Of a DNA stretch of 64,000 nucleotides, positions 8,454 through 17,725 are shown one piece after another. The notes under the pieces were generated by a model that made no database searches, was not told where the DNA came from, and worked only from the letters and a program-made list of their open reading frames with translations. Source of the DNA: CAILHX01 sp964511385 (GTDB lineage Bacteria; Pseudomonadota; Gammaproteobacteria; Burkholderiales; Methylophilaceae); contig CAZEFE010000007.1 of assembly GCA_964511385.1 (NCBI GenBank), positions 62,001 to 126,000 of the forward strand, written 5' to 3'. How positions within the stretch are numbered: the stretch's first letter is position 1; every line of letters starts with the position of its first letter. A program made the position numbers and the translations under genes.

Positions 8454-9362
8454 ATGCTCTTAAACCATTATCCCATAACCCCGCTGCTGGCTGTCGCGGG
8501 GGTCGCCCTTGATGCCTTGCTGGGCGAGCCGCGCCGCTGGCATCCGTTGGTGGGCTTCGGCAAACTGGCCAGCCTGGTTGAAGCGCGCCTTAACCGGGAG
8601 TCGCCGAAAAACAAGCTCCGTGGCGTGATGGGGGTGGTTTTGCTGCTATTGCCGTTCACCGTGGCGGCAACCTGGCTTTGCCAGCGCTCCCCGTTGGCCG
8701 ATGTGCTGCTGCTGTATTTCGCCATTGGCCACAACAGTCTGCACCAGCATGCACGCGCGGTTTCCCGGGCATTGCAGGCCGGTGATGAAGCAGGGGCAAA
8801 AACAGCGGCCTCCCGCATGGTGAGCCGTGATCCCGCCGCGATTGAGCCGGTGCCCGCCACATTGGAATCGGTGCTGGAAAACGGCAACGACGGCGTGTTT
8901 GGCGCGCTGTTCTGGTTTTTTGTGGCGGGGGGCGCGGGGGCGCTGCTGTTCCGGCTTGCCAACACGCTGGATGCGATGTGGGGCTACAAGAACCCGCGTT
9001 TTCTTTATTTTGGCTGGGCGGCGGCACGCCTGGATGACGTGCTGAATTACATCCCCGCCCGGCTCACGGCGCTGACCTATGCGGCGTTGGGGAAAACCGT
9101 GATAGCGCTTAAATGCTGGCGCGAGCAAGCGCCCACCTGGGATAGCCCCAATGCCGGGCCGGTGATGGCTGCCGGGGCCGGTGCGCTGGGGATCAGGCTG
9201 GGCGGCCCGGCACGTTATCACGGCGAGTGGCATTTGCGTCCGCAGTTGGGCGCTGGCGATGCGCCAGAACCTGCGGATATCGAACGCGCATTGGCGCTGG
9301 TGCGGCGCGGTGTTTACTGGTGGCTGGGGTTGGCATTGCTGGCGGGGGGGCTCCATGCTTGA
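8454..9362 (+). CDS. cbiB: Adenosylcobinamide-phosphate synthase
   Basis: CbiB/CobD membrane enzyme joining (R)-1-amino-2-propanol O-2-phosphate to adenosylcobyric acid. The 302-aa protein begins MLLNHYPITPLLAVAGVALD and has the family segments LLGEPRRWHPLVGFG, RMVSRDP and NTLDAMWGYKN, with several membrane helices. I chose the ATG at 8454; an open frame extends upstream but runs antisense into cobQ and has no family similarity. The 136-bp gap to the divergent cobQ must hold promoters for both. The end overlaps the start of cobC by 8 nt. Confidence 0.92.
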   Translation: MLLNHYPITPLLAVAGVALDALLGEPRRWHPLVGFGKLASLVEARLNRESPKNKLRGVMGVVLLLLPFTVAATWLCQRSPLADVLLLYFAIGHNSLHQHARAVSRALQAGDEAGAKTAASRMVSRDPAAIEPVPATLESVLENGNDGVFGALFWFFVAGGAGALLFRLANTLDAMWGYKNPRFLYFGWAAARLDDVLNYIPARLTALTYAALGKTVIALKCWREQAPTWDSPNAGPVMAAGAGALGIRLGGPARYHGEWHLRPQLGAGDAPEPADIERALALVRRGVYWWLGLALLAGGLHA

Positions 9363-10314
9363 ACACGGCGGCAGGCTGGCCAAAGCGGCGGCGGAGCATG
9401 GCATCCCGCTGGACAAGTGGGTTGATCTCTCCACCGGCATCCACCCGGTGGGCTACCCGGTGCCGCCGGTGCCCGCCGAATGCTGGCGGCGCTTGCCGGA
9501 AGATGAAGACGGCCTGCTGGAGGTGGCGGCCCGTTATTACGGAACTTCTCACCTGTTGGCATGTGCCGGTTCGCAGGCCGCCATCCAGACCCTGCCGTTG
9601 CTGCGCCCGTCGTGCCGCGTCGGTATCCTTAGCCCCACTTATGCCGAACATGCCCATGCCTGGCGGCAGGCCGGGCATCAGGTGCGGGATATGACGGAAT
9701 ACGACCCGGCACTGGACGTGGTGCTGGTGGTCAACCCCAACAACCCCACCGGCAGGCTGATCGCCCCGGAAATCCTGCTGCAATGGCATGCCGGATTGGC
9801 GGCCAAAGGCGGCTGGCTGGTGGTGGACGAAGCCTTCATGGATGCCACGCCGGAATACAGCCTGGCGGCACATGGCGGATTGCCGGGGCTGGTGGTGCTG
9901 CGTTCGCTGGGCAAGTTTTTCGGGCTGGCCGGCATCCGCGCCGGGTTTGTGCTTGGTTGGCCGGAATTGTTGGGGGCGCTACAGGAAAAGCTCGGCCCCT
10001 GGAGCGTGCCTGCGCCGACGCGCTATGTCGCGCGGCAAGTGCTGGCGGATCACCCATGGCAAGAGGCTAACCGCATCTGGCTGGCCGGGCAGAGCGCAAA
10101 ACTCGCCGAACTGCTGACCCGGCACGGCCTGCCGCCCAGCGGCGGCACGGCGCTGTTCCAGTGGGTTGAAACGCCGGAGGCGCAAGCCATTCACTTGCGG
10201 CTGGCCCGGCTCGGCATCCTCACGCGCCTGTTCCAAGCGTCATCCAGCCTGCGCTTCGGCTTGCCGGAGAACGAGCGTGCCTGGGCCAAGCTGGATTACC
10301 TGCTGACCGCGTAG
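9355..10314 (+). CDS. cobC: L-threonine-O-3-phosphate decarboxylase
   Basis: PLP-dependent class I/II aminotransferase-fold enzyme (CobC in proteobacteria, CobD in Salmonella) that makes (R)-1-amino-2-propanol phosphate, the substrate of the CbiB encoded just upstream. Protein of 319 aa beginning MLEHGGRLAKAAAEHG. Visible motifs are VDLSTGIHP, VNPNNPTGR, VVDEAFMD and the Schiff-base lysine region LRSLGKFFGLAGIRAGF. The ATG at 9355 overlaps the end of cbiB, consistent with coupling. No cobT or cobS follows; the next gene is trpG after 116 bp in which I see no clear feature. Confidence 0.92.
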   Translation: MLEHGGRLAKAAAEHGIPLDKWVDLSTGIHPVGYPVPPVPAECWRRLPEDEDGLLEVAARYYGTSHLLACAGSQAAIQTLPLLRPSCRVGILSPTYAEHAHAWRQAGHQVRDMTEYDPALDVVLVVNPNNPTGRLIAPEILLQWHAGLAAKGGWLVVDEAFMDATPEYSLAAHGGLPGLVVLRSLGKFFGLAGIRAGFVLGWPELLGALQEKLGPWSVPAPTRYVARQVLADHPWQEANRIWLAGQSAKLAELLTRHGLPPSGGTALFQWVETPEAQAIHLRLARLGILTRLFQASSSLRFGLPENERAWAKLDYLLTA

Positions 10315-10430
10315 GGCGACGATCCGCATTCCAGGCATGAAGGCAACCATGTTGCCATGATTGCGGGATGAGGCGGATAATGGCGTCCTTTATCCTGCTT
10401 GCTTCCTGAAATCAAAGCGTTGGGCTCCCT

Positions 10431-10997
10431 ATGTTACTCATGATTGATAACTACGACTCCTTCACCTACAACCTGGTGCAGTACTTTGGCGAACTGGGGC
10501 AGGAGGTCGTAGTGTACCGTAATGACGAAATTGACTTGGCCAAGGTGGCCGAGCTCAAGCCACGCCATATCGTGATTTCCCCAGGTCCTTGTACGCCGAA
10601 CGAAGCCGGAATCTCGGTGCCGCTGATCAAGGAATTCGCCGGCAAGATTCCGCTGCTGGGCGTGTGCCTGGGCCACCAGAGCATCGGCCAGGCGTTTGGC
10701 GGCAACATCATCCATGCCAAGCAGGTGATGCACGGCAAGACGTCGCAGGTGTCGCACAACAATGTCGGCGTGTTCAAGGGCTTGCCCAATCCGTTCACCG
10801 CCACGCGTTACCACTCGCTGGTGATCGAGCGCGAAACCTGCCCGGACTGCCTGGAAGTCACGGCCTGGACCGACGACGGCGAAATCATGGGAGTGCGCCA
10901 CAAGACGCTGCCGATCGAGGGCGTGCAGTTCCATCCGGAATCCATCCTGACCGAGCATGGCCACCAGTTGCTGGATAATTTCCTCAAGACTTATTGA
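10431..10997 (+). CDS. trpG: Anthranilate synthase component II (glutamine amidotransferase)
   Basis: Supplies ammonia from glutamine to TrpE for anthranilate formation, and may also serve PabB for aminodeoxychorismate. The 188-aa protein shows DNYDSFTYNLVQY at the N-terminus, the oxyanion segment ISPGPCTPNEAG, the nucleophile Cys in LLGVCLGHQ and the His-Glu pair in GVQFHPESILTEHG. It opens a trpG-trpD-trpC-hemB run with short gaps. trpE is not in the window, so the usual trpE-trpG adjacency cannot be confirmed and there is a non-gene gap upstream. Confidence 0.96.
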   Translation: MLLMIDNYDSFTYNLVQYFGELGQEVVVYRNDEIDLAKVAELKPRHIVISPGPCTPNEAGISVPLIKEFAGKIPLLGVCLGHQSIGQAFGGNIIHAKQVMHGKTSQVSHNNVGVFKGLPNPFTATRYHSLVIERETCPDCLEVTAWTDDGEIMGVRHKTLPIEGVQFHPESILTEHGHQLLDNFLKTY

Positions 10998-11006
10998 TAG
11001 AAGCAG

Positions 11007-12047
11007 ATGATCATCTCTCCACAGCAAGCGCTGCAGCGCACGATCGAGCATCGTGAGATTTTTTACGACGAGATGTTGTCGCTGATGCGGCAGATCATGG
11101 CGGGCGAGGTGTCGCCGGTAATGACGGCGGCCATTCTCACCGGGCTGCGCGTCAAGAAGGAAACCGTCGGCGAAATTACCGCCGCGGCCACGGTGATGCG
11201 CGAACTGGTGACCCAGGTAACCGTTGCGCCGCCGCACGAACATTTTGTTGACGTGGTGGGCACCGGCGGCGACGGCTCGCATACCTTTAACATTTCCACC
11301 GCGACGCTGTTCGTGATTGCGGCGGCCGGGGCGCGCGTGGCCAAACACGGCAACCGTAGCGTGTCGTCCAAATCCGGCAGCGCTGACGTGCTGGAAGCAC
11401 TGGGGGTGAACCTGATGCTGACGCCCGAGCAGGTGGCCGAATGTATCGAGGCCACCGGCATCGGCTTCATGTTCGCGCCCAGCCACCACAGCGCGATGAA
11501 GAATGTCGCCGCGGTGCGCCGCGAGATGGGCGTGCGTACCATTTTCAACATCCTGGGGCCCCTGACCAACCCGGCCGGTGCCCCCAATACCCTGCTGGGC
11601 GTGTTTCACCCCGACCTGGTTGGTTTGCTGGCGCGCGTGATGCAGCGCCTGGGCGCCAACCACGTGCTGGTGGTGCACGGCATGGACGGCATGGATGAAA
11701 TCAGCCTCGGCGCCACGACCATGGTTGCTGAACTGAAGGACGGCGCGGTGAGCGAGTACGAAATCCACCCGGAGGATTTTGGCCTGGCGATGTCCAGCAG
11801 CCGCAACCTGCGCGTGGAGGATGCTGACCAGTCGCGCCAGATTCTGCTGGGCACGCTGGAAAACCAGCCCGGCCCGGCGCGCGACATCGTGACGCTGAAC
11901 GCTGGTGCCGCGCTGTATACCGCCAACCTGGTGGATTCCGTCGCCGCAGGTGTGCAGCGCGCGCGCGAAATTCTGGCTTCCGGCGCGGCACGCAGCAAGC
12001 TGGATGAATTCGTGCGCTACACGCAGAAATTCGGGGCGGCGTCATGA
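11007..12047 (+). CDS. trpD: Anthranilate phosphoribosyltransferase
   Basis: Second step of tryptophan synthesis: joins anthranilate to PRPP. The 346-aa protein carries the diagnostic GTGGDGSHTFNIST PRPP-binding loop, KHGNRSVSSKSGSADVLEALG, and FAPSHHSAMKNVAAVRREMGVRT with the anthranilate-contacting residues. It starts 9 bp after trpG and its stop overlaps the ATG of trpC by 4 nt, an operon arrangement. Nothing unusual in length or motifs. Confidence 0.97.
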   Translation: MIISPQQALQRTIEHREIFYDEMLSLMRQIMAGEVSPVMTAAILTGLRVKKETVGEITAAATVMRELVTQVTVAPPHEHFVDVVGTGGDGSHTFNISTATLFVIAAAGARVAKHGNRSVSSKSGSADVLEALGVNLMLTPEQVAECIEATGIGFMFAPSHHSAMKNVAAVRREMGVRTIFNILGPLTNPAGAPNTLLGVFHPDLVGLLARVMQRLGANHVLVVHGMDGMDEISLGATTMVAELKDGAVSEYEIHPEDFGLAMSSSRNLRVEDADQSRQILLGTLENQPGPARDIVTLNAGAALYTANLVDSVAAGVQRAREILASGAARSKLDEFVRYTQKFGAAS

Positions 12048-12832
12048 GCGACATCCTGAACAAAATCCTTGATACCAAACATGCCGAAGTCATTGCGGCC
12101 ATCGAACGGAAGCCGCTGCCATTGATCCGCGGTGAGGCGGAACGGGCTGCGCCGCCGCGCGATTTTGTCGGTGCTATCCGCAGCAAGATTGCCGCCGGCA
12201 AATCTGCAGTCATCGCCGAAATCAAGAAAGCCAGCCCGTCCAAGGGGGTCATCCGCGAGGATTTCCGCCCGGCCGAAATTGCCGCGAGCTACGAACAAGG
12301 CGGCGCGGCGTGTTTGTCGGTACTGACCGACGAACAATATTTTCAGGGCTGCCCGGAATACCTCAAGCAGGCACGTGCCGCCTGCAACTTGCCGGTGCTG
12401 CGCAAGGATTTCATGATCCACCCGTACCAGGTGTATGAAGCGCGGGCGATGGAGGCGGATTGCATATTGTTGATCGTGGCGGCGCTGAGCCTGGCGCGCA
12501 TGAAAGAACTGGAAACCCTGGCCCACGACCTGGGTATGGCCGTGCTGGTGGAAGTGCATGACGGCGATGAGCTGGAGTTGGCGCTGCAACTGGATACGCC
12601 GCTGGTCGGCATCAACAACCGCAACCTGCGTACTTTCGATGTCACGCTGGACACCACGCTGGGGCTGCTGGAGCGTATCCCCCAAGGCCGTATCGTGGTG
12701 ACGGAAAGCGGCATTTTCACCCCGGATGATGTGGCGCTGATGCGTGGCAACAACGTCCATACTTTCCTGGTCGGCGAGGCGTTCATGCGCCAGCCGGACC
12801 CTGGCGCCGAACTGGCCCGCGTGTTTGCATAG
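12044..12832 (+). CDS. trpC: Indole-3-glycerol phosphate synthase
   Basis: Converts carboxyphenylaminodeoxyribulose phosphate to indole-3-glycerol phosphate; monofunctional TIM-barrel enzyme of 262 aa (no fused TrpF). Motifs: ILDTKHAEV, AEIKKASPSKGVIR with the catalytic lysines, LRKDFMIHPYQVYEA, LVEVHD, VGINNRNLRTF and VTESGI. It overlaps trpD by 4 nt and is followed 8 bp later by hemB. Confidence 0.97.
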   Translation: MSDILNKILDTKHAEVIAAIERKPLPLIRGEAERAAPPRDFVGAIRSKIAAGKSAVIAEIKKASPSKGVIREDFRPAEIAASYEQGGAACLSVLTDEQYFQGCPEYLKQARAACNLPVLRKDFMIHPYQVYEARAMEADCILLIVAALSLARMKELETLAHDLGMAVLVEVHDGDELELALQLDTPLVGINNRNLRTFDVTLDTTLGLLERIPQGRIVVTESGIFTPDDVALMRGNNVHTFLVGEAFMRQPDPGAELARVFA

Positions 12833-12840
12833 GAACTGAC

Positions 12841-13851
12841 ATGAGCAACGTTTTCGGCAAGTATCCTTCCACCCGTCCGCGCCGCATGCGCCGCGACGAG
12901 TTTTCGCGCCGCCTGATGCGCGAGAATGTGCTGACCGCCAACGACCTGATCTACCCGGTATTTGTGCTGGATGGGCAGAACCGTGTTGAAAACGTGGCCT
13001 CCATGCCCGGCGTGCAGCGCCAGAGCGTGGACGTGCTGCTGAAAACGGCCGAGGAGTGCGTCCGGCTGGGTATCCCGGCAGTGGCGCTGTTCCCGGTGGT
13101 GGATCAGTCGCTGAAAACGCTGGATGCTGCGGAAGCCTACAATCCAGATGGGTTGGTGCCGCGCACGGTCAGGGCGCTCAAGGCGGCGTTTCCCGAACTG
13201 GGCATCATCACCGACATCGCGCTCGACCCTTATACCAGCCATGGGCAGGACGGGTTGATCGATGACAACGGCTACGTGCTCAACGACGAAACGGTGGCGG
13301 TGCTGGTACGGCAGGCGCTGTGTCACGCCGAAGCCGGTGCCGACGTGGTGGCGCCGTCCGACATGATGGATGGCCGCATCGGGGCAATCCGCCAGGCATT
13401 GGAATTCGACGGCTTCATCCATACCCGTATCCTGGCCTACTCCGCCAAATACGCCTCGGCTTTCTACGGGCCGTTCCGCGACGCGGTCGGCTCGGCGGCC
13501 AACCTGGGCAAGGGCAACAAATATACCTACCAGATGGACCCAGCCAATTCCGATGAAGCGCTGAAGGAAGTGGCGCTGGATCTGGAAGAGGGCGCCGACA
13601 TGGTGATGGTCAAGCCCGGCCTGCCGTACCTGGACATTGTGCGCCGGGTGAAGCAGGAATTCGGCGTGCCCACGTTTGCCTATCAGGTCAGCGGGGAATA
13701 CGCCATGCTCAAGGCCGCCGCGCAAAACGGCTGGCTGGATGAGCGAGCTTGTATGCTGGAATCGCTGCTGGCATTCAAACGCGCCGGCGCGGACGGGATC
13801 CTGACGTATTTTGCGCTGGATGCGGCGCGGGCGCTCAAGGCGCAGCAGTAA
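12841..13851 (+). CDS. hemB: Porphobilinogen synthase (delta-aminolevulinic acid dehydratase)
   Basis: Condenses two 5-aminolevulinate molecules into porphobilinogen for heme, siroheme and corrin synthesis. The 336-aa protein shows RPRRMRRDEFSRRLMREN at the N-terminus, TDIALDPYTSHGQDG, the SDMMDGR segment, and the two active-site lysine regions YSAKYASAFYGPFRDA and MVKPGLPYLD. It is the last gene of the trp run; a strong hairpin terminator follows 10 bp after its stop. Confidence 0.97.
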   Translation: MSNVFGKYPSTRPRRMRRDEFSRRLMRENVLTANDLIYPVFVLDGQNRVENVASMPGVQRQSVDVLLKTAEECVRLGIPAVALFPVVDQSLKTLDAAEAYNPDGLVPRTVRALKAAFPELGIITDIALDPYTSHGQDGLIDDNGYVLNDETVAVLVRQALCHAEAGADVVAPSDMMDGRIGAIRQALEFDGFIHTRILAYSAKYASAFYGPFRDAVGSAANLGKGNKYTYQMDPANSDEALKEVALDLEEGADMVMVKPGLPYLDIVRRVKQEFGVPTFAYQVSGEYAMLKAAAQNGWLDERACMLESLLAFKRAGADGILTYFALDAARALKAQQ

Positions 13852-13861
13852 CACGCAATAA

Positions 13862-13894
13862 AAAAGCGTACTTGCTTGGAGCAAGTACGCTTTT
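13862..13894. terminator. Bidirectional intrinsic terminator between hemB and the ycgR-type gene
   Basis: Perfect 15-bp arms (AAAAGCGTACTTGCT and its complement) around a 3-nt TGG loop, with A/T runs at both ends of the stem. It separates the convergent hemB (+) and the PilZ-domain gene (-), so it can serve both. Confidence 0.9.
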
Positions 13895-13913
13895 GTCTTT
13901 CAAGCAGCCTGAC

Positions 13914-14675
13914 TCAGGTATTAGCCAGTCGGGCACGCTCCAGTTTGATCATGTAGCGCTGGATCATGGATTCCATCGGCAGGCGCAGGTCAACAAATGC
14001 ACAGCCGATATGCGGCACCTTGGCGCCATCCTTGCGCGTGATCGGGAAAATCGCCTGCACGTTCAGCGTGACTTCCAGAAGCCCCATTTCCGGGATGGCG
14101 ATCTTGCACCCGGGAATAATGGTGCCTTTGGGAAACAGCTTGTCAGCTTCTGAATTGCCGATAGTCATGCTGATGCCGCCTACGCTGATGTCGGACAGCG
14201 GCAGTTTGATGATGCCGCCATTCGGGCTGGGGATGTCACACATGATCGGGTTGGCTACCGGCGTGTCCACACGATGGAATTCCCGGCGTTGCAGCAGCAA
14301 CATTTTTTCAGGCACCGGCATGCGGAAGGCCGGCATGCCGTCATACATGGCGACCGTGACGCGGGGCACGCTGAACTGTACCTTGACGCTGCCCGGGGAG
14401 GACATGAACGTCACTTCCCCTTGGGTCATGCGACGGTTCAGCGTGTCGTTGGGACCGTAATCCAGGTAGACGATGTCGTTATCCGCATCCACGGCCACGA
14501 TGCTGGTCAGCACCATGTCGTTGTCCATGTTGAAGAATGCATTCACCATGGCGCGCTGCTGGATCAGGCCGCGCAATGCGCGAATGATCTCGATGCGATT
14601 GACGACGCGGTATTCTTCCTGATCAGGAACCGACATCTGCTGGTATTTTTGTTGGTTTAACGAGAGTTCTGCCAT
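13914..14675 (-). CDS. ycgR: YcgR-type flagellar brake protein (PilZ domain)
   Basis: Cyclic-di-GMP effector of 253 aa. The N-terminal half (about 25-130) matches the YcgR/YcgR-like domain; the C-terminal half is a PilZ domain with the c-di-GMP-binding pattern RREFHRVDTP followed by LPLSDISVGGISM, the RxxxR and D/NxSxxG motifs. Such proteins slow flagellar motors when c-di-GMP is high. No flagellar genes are in the window, so the symbol is by family only. A GGDEF/EAL protein is encoded 9 kb away. Confidence 0.85.
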   Translation of the reverse strand: MAELSLNQQKYQQMSVPDQEEYRVVNRIEIIRALRGLIQQRAMVNAFFNMDNDMVLTSIVAVDADNDIVYLDYGPNDTLNRRMTQGEVTFMSSPGSVKVQFSVPRVTVAMYDGMPAFRMPVPEKMLLLQRREFHRVDTPVANPIMCDIPSPNGGIIKLPLSDISVGGISMTIGNSEADKLFPKGTIIPGCKIAIPEMGLLEVTLNVQAIFPITRKDGAKVPHIGCAFVDLRLPMESMIQRYMIKLERARLANT

Positions 14676-14685
14676 TTTTTTAGTA

Positions 14686-15291
14686 TCAAGCCTGGTGAGT
14701 GATTAAGGTTTCCACTACTTTGGTTGCAGCCCGGGGCGTACCTCCGGCTGAACCTTTTACATTTGCCCGGGCATCGTCGGGGGCAAAAACGCTGAGCCGG
14801 ATGATCCCCTGCTCCCCGTTCAGCACAAACACTGACGTCCTGCGCCGTTCGTTACCAATATGATAACTACGTTCTTCATTCTGGTACGGTATTTTATTAT
14901 TTAACAGGAAAATTTCCACTTCTTTATCGCTGTCCGCAAACAGATGAATGTCGGTTTGCGCGTAGCGTCCGGCGGTGCCATCCAGCACGGCGCCGGTCAG
15001 GTGCGGGTTGAACTGTGCCAGCAACTGCATGACGGCAAGCGCATCCTTGCGCAGCTGGCGCAATTGCTCGGGCTGCTCGTCAGCGTGGTATAGCTCCTGG
15101 TATTCGCGCAGCGCCGATTCAATTTCGGCATTGCCGGGCAGGCAATGGGCGTCTTCCATGCCGAGTTGGCGGGCGGCCTTGCGTTTGGCAAACGCATAAT
15201 CGGCAATGCCTTCTTCCGCCATGAGGCGCGCCGCCTGTTGTGCCACAAGCTGCCGCGACTGGGACTGGCGCGAGAGTGATTCGCGAGCCAT
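14686..15291 (-). CDS. Conserved protein of unknown function
   Basis: Protein of 201 aa, no signal peptide or membrane segment. The N-terminal half is helical and charged (QQAARLMAEEGIADYAFAKRKAARQLG), a pattern seen in conserved betaproteobacterial proteins annotated only as hypothetical. The middle segment GAVLDGTAGRYAQTDIHLFADSDKEVEIFLL recalls nucleotidyltransferase-like folds (a G-x-DIHLF arrangement), but I do not see a full active site. It lies between the PBP1A gene and the ycgR-type gene on the same strand with 10-12 bp gaps, so it is probably co-transcribed with them. Confidence 0.7.
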   Translation of the reverse strand: MARESLSRQSQSRQLVAQQAARLMAEEGIADYAFAKRKAARQLGMEDAHCLPGNAEIESALREYQELYHADEQPEQLRQLRKDALAVMQLLAQFNPHLTGAVLDGTAGRYAQTDIHLFADSDKEVEIFLLNNKIPYQNEERSYHIGNERRRTSVFVLNGEQGIIRLSVFAPDDARANVKGSAGGTPRAATKVVETLITHQA

Positions 15292-15303
15292 ATTCGACTT
15301 TCC

Positions 15304-17661
15304 TTAAAACAGCTGGTCTTCCTGGGAGGACGCGTCGTCCATGCCGCGCGCCGGTTTTTCGTCACCCAGGGTGGTGGTTTCGCCATTTGCCGTTGGTGGC
15401 ATGTATTCCTGGTAGAAATACTCAAAGATACCGCCGGCTTCATCGTTGCGTTGCACGCCGGTAACCGGGTCGATCCGGGCTTGCACGATACCGTCGGGGA
15501 CCGGGTAGGGGTTGTCCGGAACGCCTTGCAGCGCGGTGCCCATGTAACTGATCCACATCGGCAGTGCGGCGTGGCCGCCGGTTTCCTGGTTGCCCAGCGT
15601 GCGCGGCTGGTCGAAGCCGATCCAGGCGATGGCAACCTGCGTCGGGTTGTAGCCGGCAAACCAGGCATCGACCAGGTTGTTCGTCGTCCCGGTCTTGCCG
15701 GCGAGGTCGTAGCGGCCCAGTTCCTTGGCTTTGGCGGCGGTGCCGATGCGCGCCACATCCTGCAGGATGCTGGTCATGATGAACGCGTTGCGCGGGTCAA
15801 GCACGCGTTCGGCGGTACTGCCGGCGACAACAGGCTTGGTCTGCATGAGGACTTTGCCCTTGCTGTCGGTGATTTTGGCAATCAGGTAAGGCTGTACTTG
15901 GTAGCCGCCGTTGGCGAACACGGAATAGGCGCCCGCCATTTGCCATGGCGTAACGGAGCCGGCGCCGAGGGCGATGGTCAGGTAGGCCGGGTGCTGTTTC
16001 GGCGAGAACCCGAAACGCTGGATGTAATCCTGCGCATAACTCACACCGATGTGTTGCAGGACGCGGATGGACACCAGGTTTTTCGATTTTGTCAGCGCGG
16101 TCCTGAGCCGCATTGAGCCTTCGTACTTGCCGTCGAAGTTGCGCGGTTCCCACGCCGATCCGCTGCCGGTTTCAGCGGCGCTGATGGTCAGCGGCGCATC
16201 GTTGATGATGCTGGCGGCGGTGACGCCTTTTTCCAGTGCCGCCGAATAAATGAACGGTTTGAAACTGGAGCCGGGCTGCCGCCAGGCTTGGGTGACATGG
16301 TTGAATTTGTTGCGGGAGAAATCAAAACCGCCTACCAGCGCACGAATGGCCCCGGTTTTCGGGTCTGCTGCAACCAGTGCGGCCTCGACCTGGGGCAGTT
16401 GGGCGATCGACCATTTGCCGTCGTTGGCCTGATGCAGGCGAATGATGGAGCCGCGCGTGATTTTCAGTTTTTCCGGCAGTTTGGGGTCGCTCAGGTTTTT
16501 TGCGACCTGCTTCAGGTCATCGCCGGCAATGGTCTCGATCTGGCCGCCCTGGCGGTAAGCGCGTACCTGTTTCGGGCTGGCTTCCACCACGACTGCGGGA
16601 ATCAGGCCGCCGAACGTTTCCAGGTTGTCCAGCGTTTCTTCCATCAGCGCTTCCTGGGAGGTGGCGCCGGCGCGATCCAGATGCACGATGCCTTCCGGCC
16701 CGTGGTAGGCATGGCGTTTGTCATAATCCAGAATGCCTTGCAGTACCGCAGCATTGGCGGCTTCCTGGTTTTTCTTCAGGATGGTGGTGGTGACCTTGAT
16801 GCCGCTGCTGTAGATGCTTTCCTGGTATTTTTCATACAACTCCTGACGCACCATTTCCGCGACATAGTCCGCGGCCAGGTCTGCTGACTGGCGGGATGCC
16901 TTGAACTTCAGCTTGAAACTGAGCGCATCCTGGTACTCGTTCTTGCTGATGAAATGCAGCTCGTGCATGCGCCGCAACACGTAGTGCTGGCGCTGCTCGG
17001 CGCGTTTGAAGTTGGCAAACGGGTTGTAGCGCGAAGGCGCTTTGGGCAGGCCGGCCAGCATGGCGAATTCCGCTGTGTTGAGCTTGTTCAGCGGCTTGCC
17101 GTAGTAGACCTGCGAGGCGGCGGCAAAGCCGTAGGCGCGCTGCCCCAGGTAAATCTGGTTGATGTACAGCTCGAGGATCTTGTTTTTGGACAAGCTGTGC
17201 TCGATTTTTGTCGCCAGCAGTACTTCGCTGATTTTGCGTTTCAGCGTTTTTTCGCTGGACAGGAAGAAATTGCGCGCCACTTGCATGGTGATGGTGCTGG
17301 CGCCTTCCTTGGCGCCGCCGGCGACCACGTTGGACAGCGCGGCGCGCAGCAGGCCCAGTGTATCCACGCCGCCGTGCTGGTAAAAGCGTTCGTCTTCAGC
17401 GGCCAGGATGGCCTGCTTCATTTGCGTCGGCACTTCGTCGATTTTGACCACGGCGCGGCGTTCTTCGCCAAATTCACCGATCAGGTAGCCGTCTTCGGAA
17501 TATACCCGCAGCGGAACCTTGGGCCGGTAGTCGGTCAGCGCTTCCAGCGAAGGCAAGTCAGGGTAGATCAGGACGGCGGCAAGGCCGACCAGGGAGCCCA
17601 CTGCCAAGGCCGCGACCAGGATGAGGAGCAGGAGGTAATGCCACCATTTGGTGAAAAGCAT
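15304..17661 (-). CDS. mrcA: Penicillin-binding protein 1A
   Basis: Bifunctional class A peptidoglycan synthase, 785 aa from ATG 17661 (a TTG at 17673 adds four residues). One N-terminal membrane anchor (YLLLLILVAALAVGSLVGLAAVL). The glycosyltransferase domain shows AILAAEDERFYQHGG and STITMQVARNFFLS; the transpeptidase domain shows the SxxK nucleophile in GSSFKPF, the SKN motif, and KTGTTNN. A TATAAT hexamer on the minus strand at 17698-17693 is a plausible -10 box, although no clear -35 is seen. Divergent from aroK. Confidence 0.95.
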   Translation of the reverse strand: MLFTKWWHYLLLLILVAALAVGSLVGLAAVLIYPDLPSLEALTDYRPKVPLRVYSEDGYLIGEFGEERRAVVKIDEVPTQMKQAILAAEDERFYQHGGVDTLGLLRAALSNVVAGGAKEGASTITMQVARNFFLSSEKTLKRKISEVLLATKIEHSLSKNKILELYINQIYLGQRAYGFAAASQVYYGKPLNKLNTAEFAMLAGLPKAPSRYNPFANFKRAEQRQHYVLRRMHELHFISKNEYQDALSFKLKFKASRQSADLAADYVAEMVRQELYEKYQESIYSSGIKVTTTILKKNQEAANAAVLQGILDYDKRHAYHGPEGIVHLDRAGATSQEALMEETLDNLETFGGLIPAVVVEASPKQVRAYRQGGQIETIAGDDLKQVAKNLSDPKLPEKLKITRGSIIRLHQANDGKWSIAQLPQVEAALVAADPKTGAIRALVGGFDFSRNKFNHVTQAWRQPGSSFKPFIYSAALEKGVTAASIINDAPLTISAAETGSGSAWEPRNFDGKYEGSMRLRTALTKSKNLVSIRVLQHIGVSYAQDYIQRFGFSPKQHPAYLTIALGAGSVTPWQMAGAYSVFANGGYQVQPYLIAKITDSKGKVLMQTKPVVAGSTAERVLDPRNAFIMTSILQDVARIGTAAKAKELGRYDLAGKTGTTNNLVDAWFAGYNPTQVAIAWIGFDQPRTLGNQETGGHAALPMWISYMGTALQGVPDNPYPVPDGIVQARIDPVTGVQRNDEAGGIFEYFYQEYMPPTANGETTTLGDEKPARGMDDASSQEDQLF

Positions 17662-17725
17662 GGTTGATTTCAAACCTGATTGTTTGGAAAGGATTATAAC
17701 CCGTGTCCGGCATTATTTCGTTAAA

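Noticed and set aside
10434..11768. A 444-codon minus-strand frame opposite trpG and trpD.
   Set aside because: Shadow of two certain genes; His/Gln-rich translation typical of antisense reading of GC-rich DNA.
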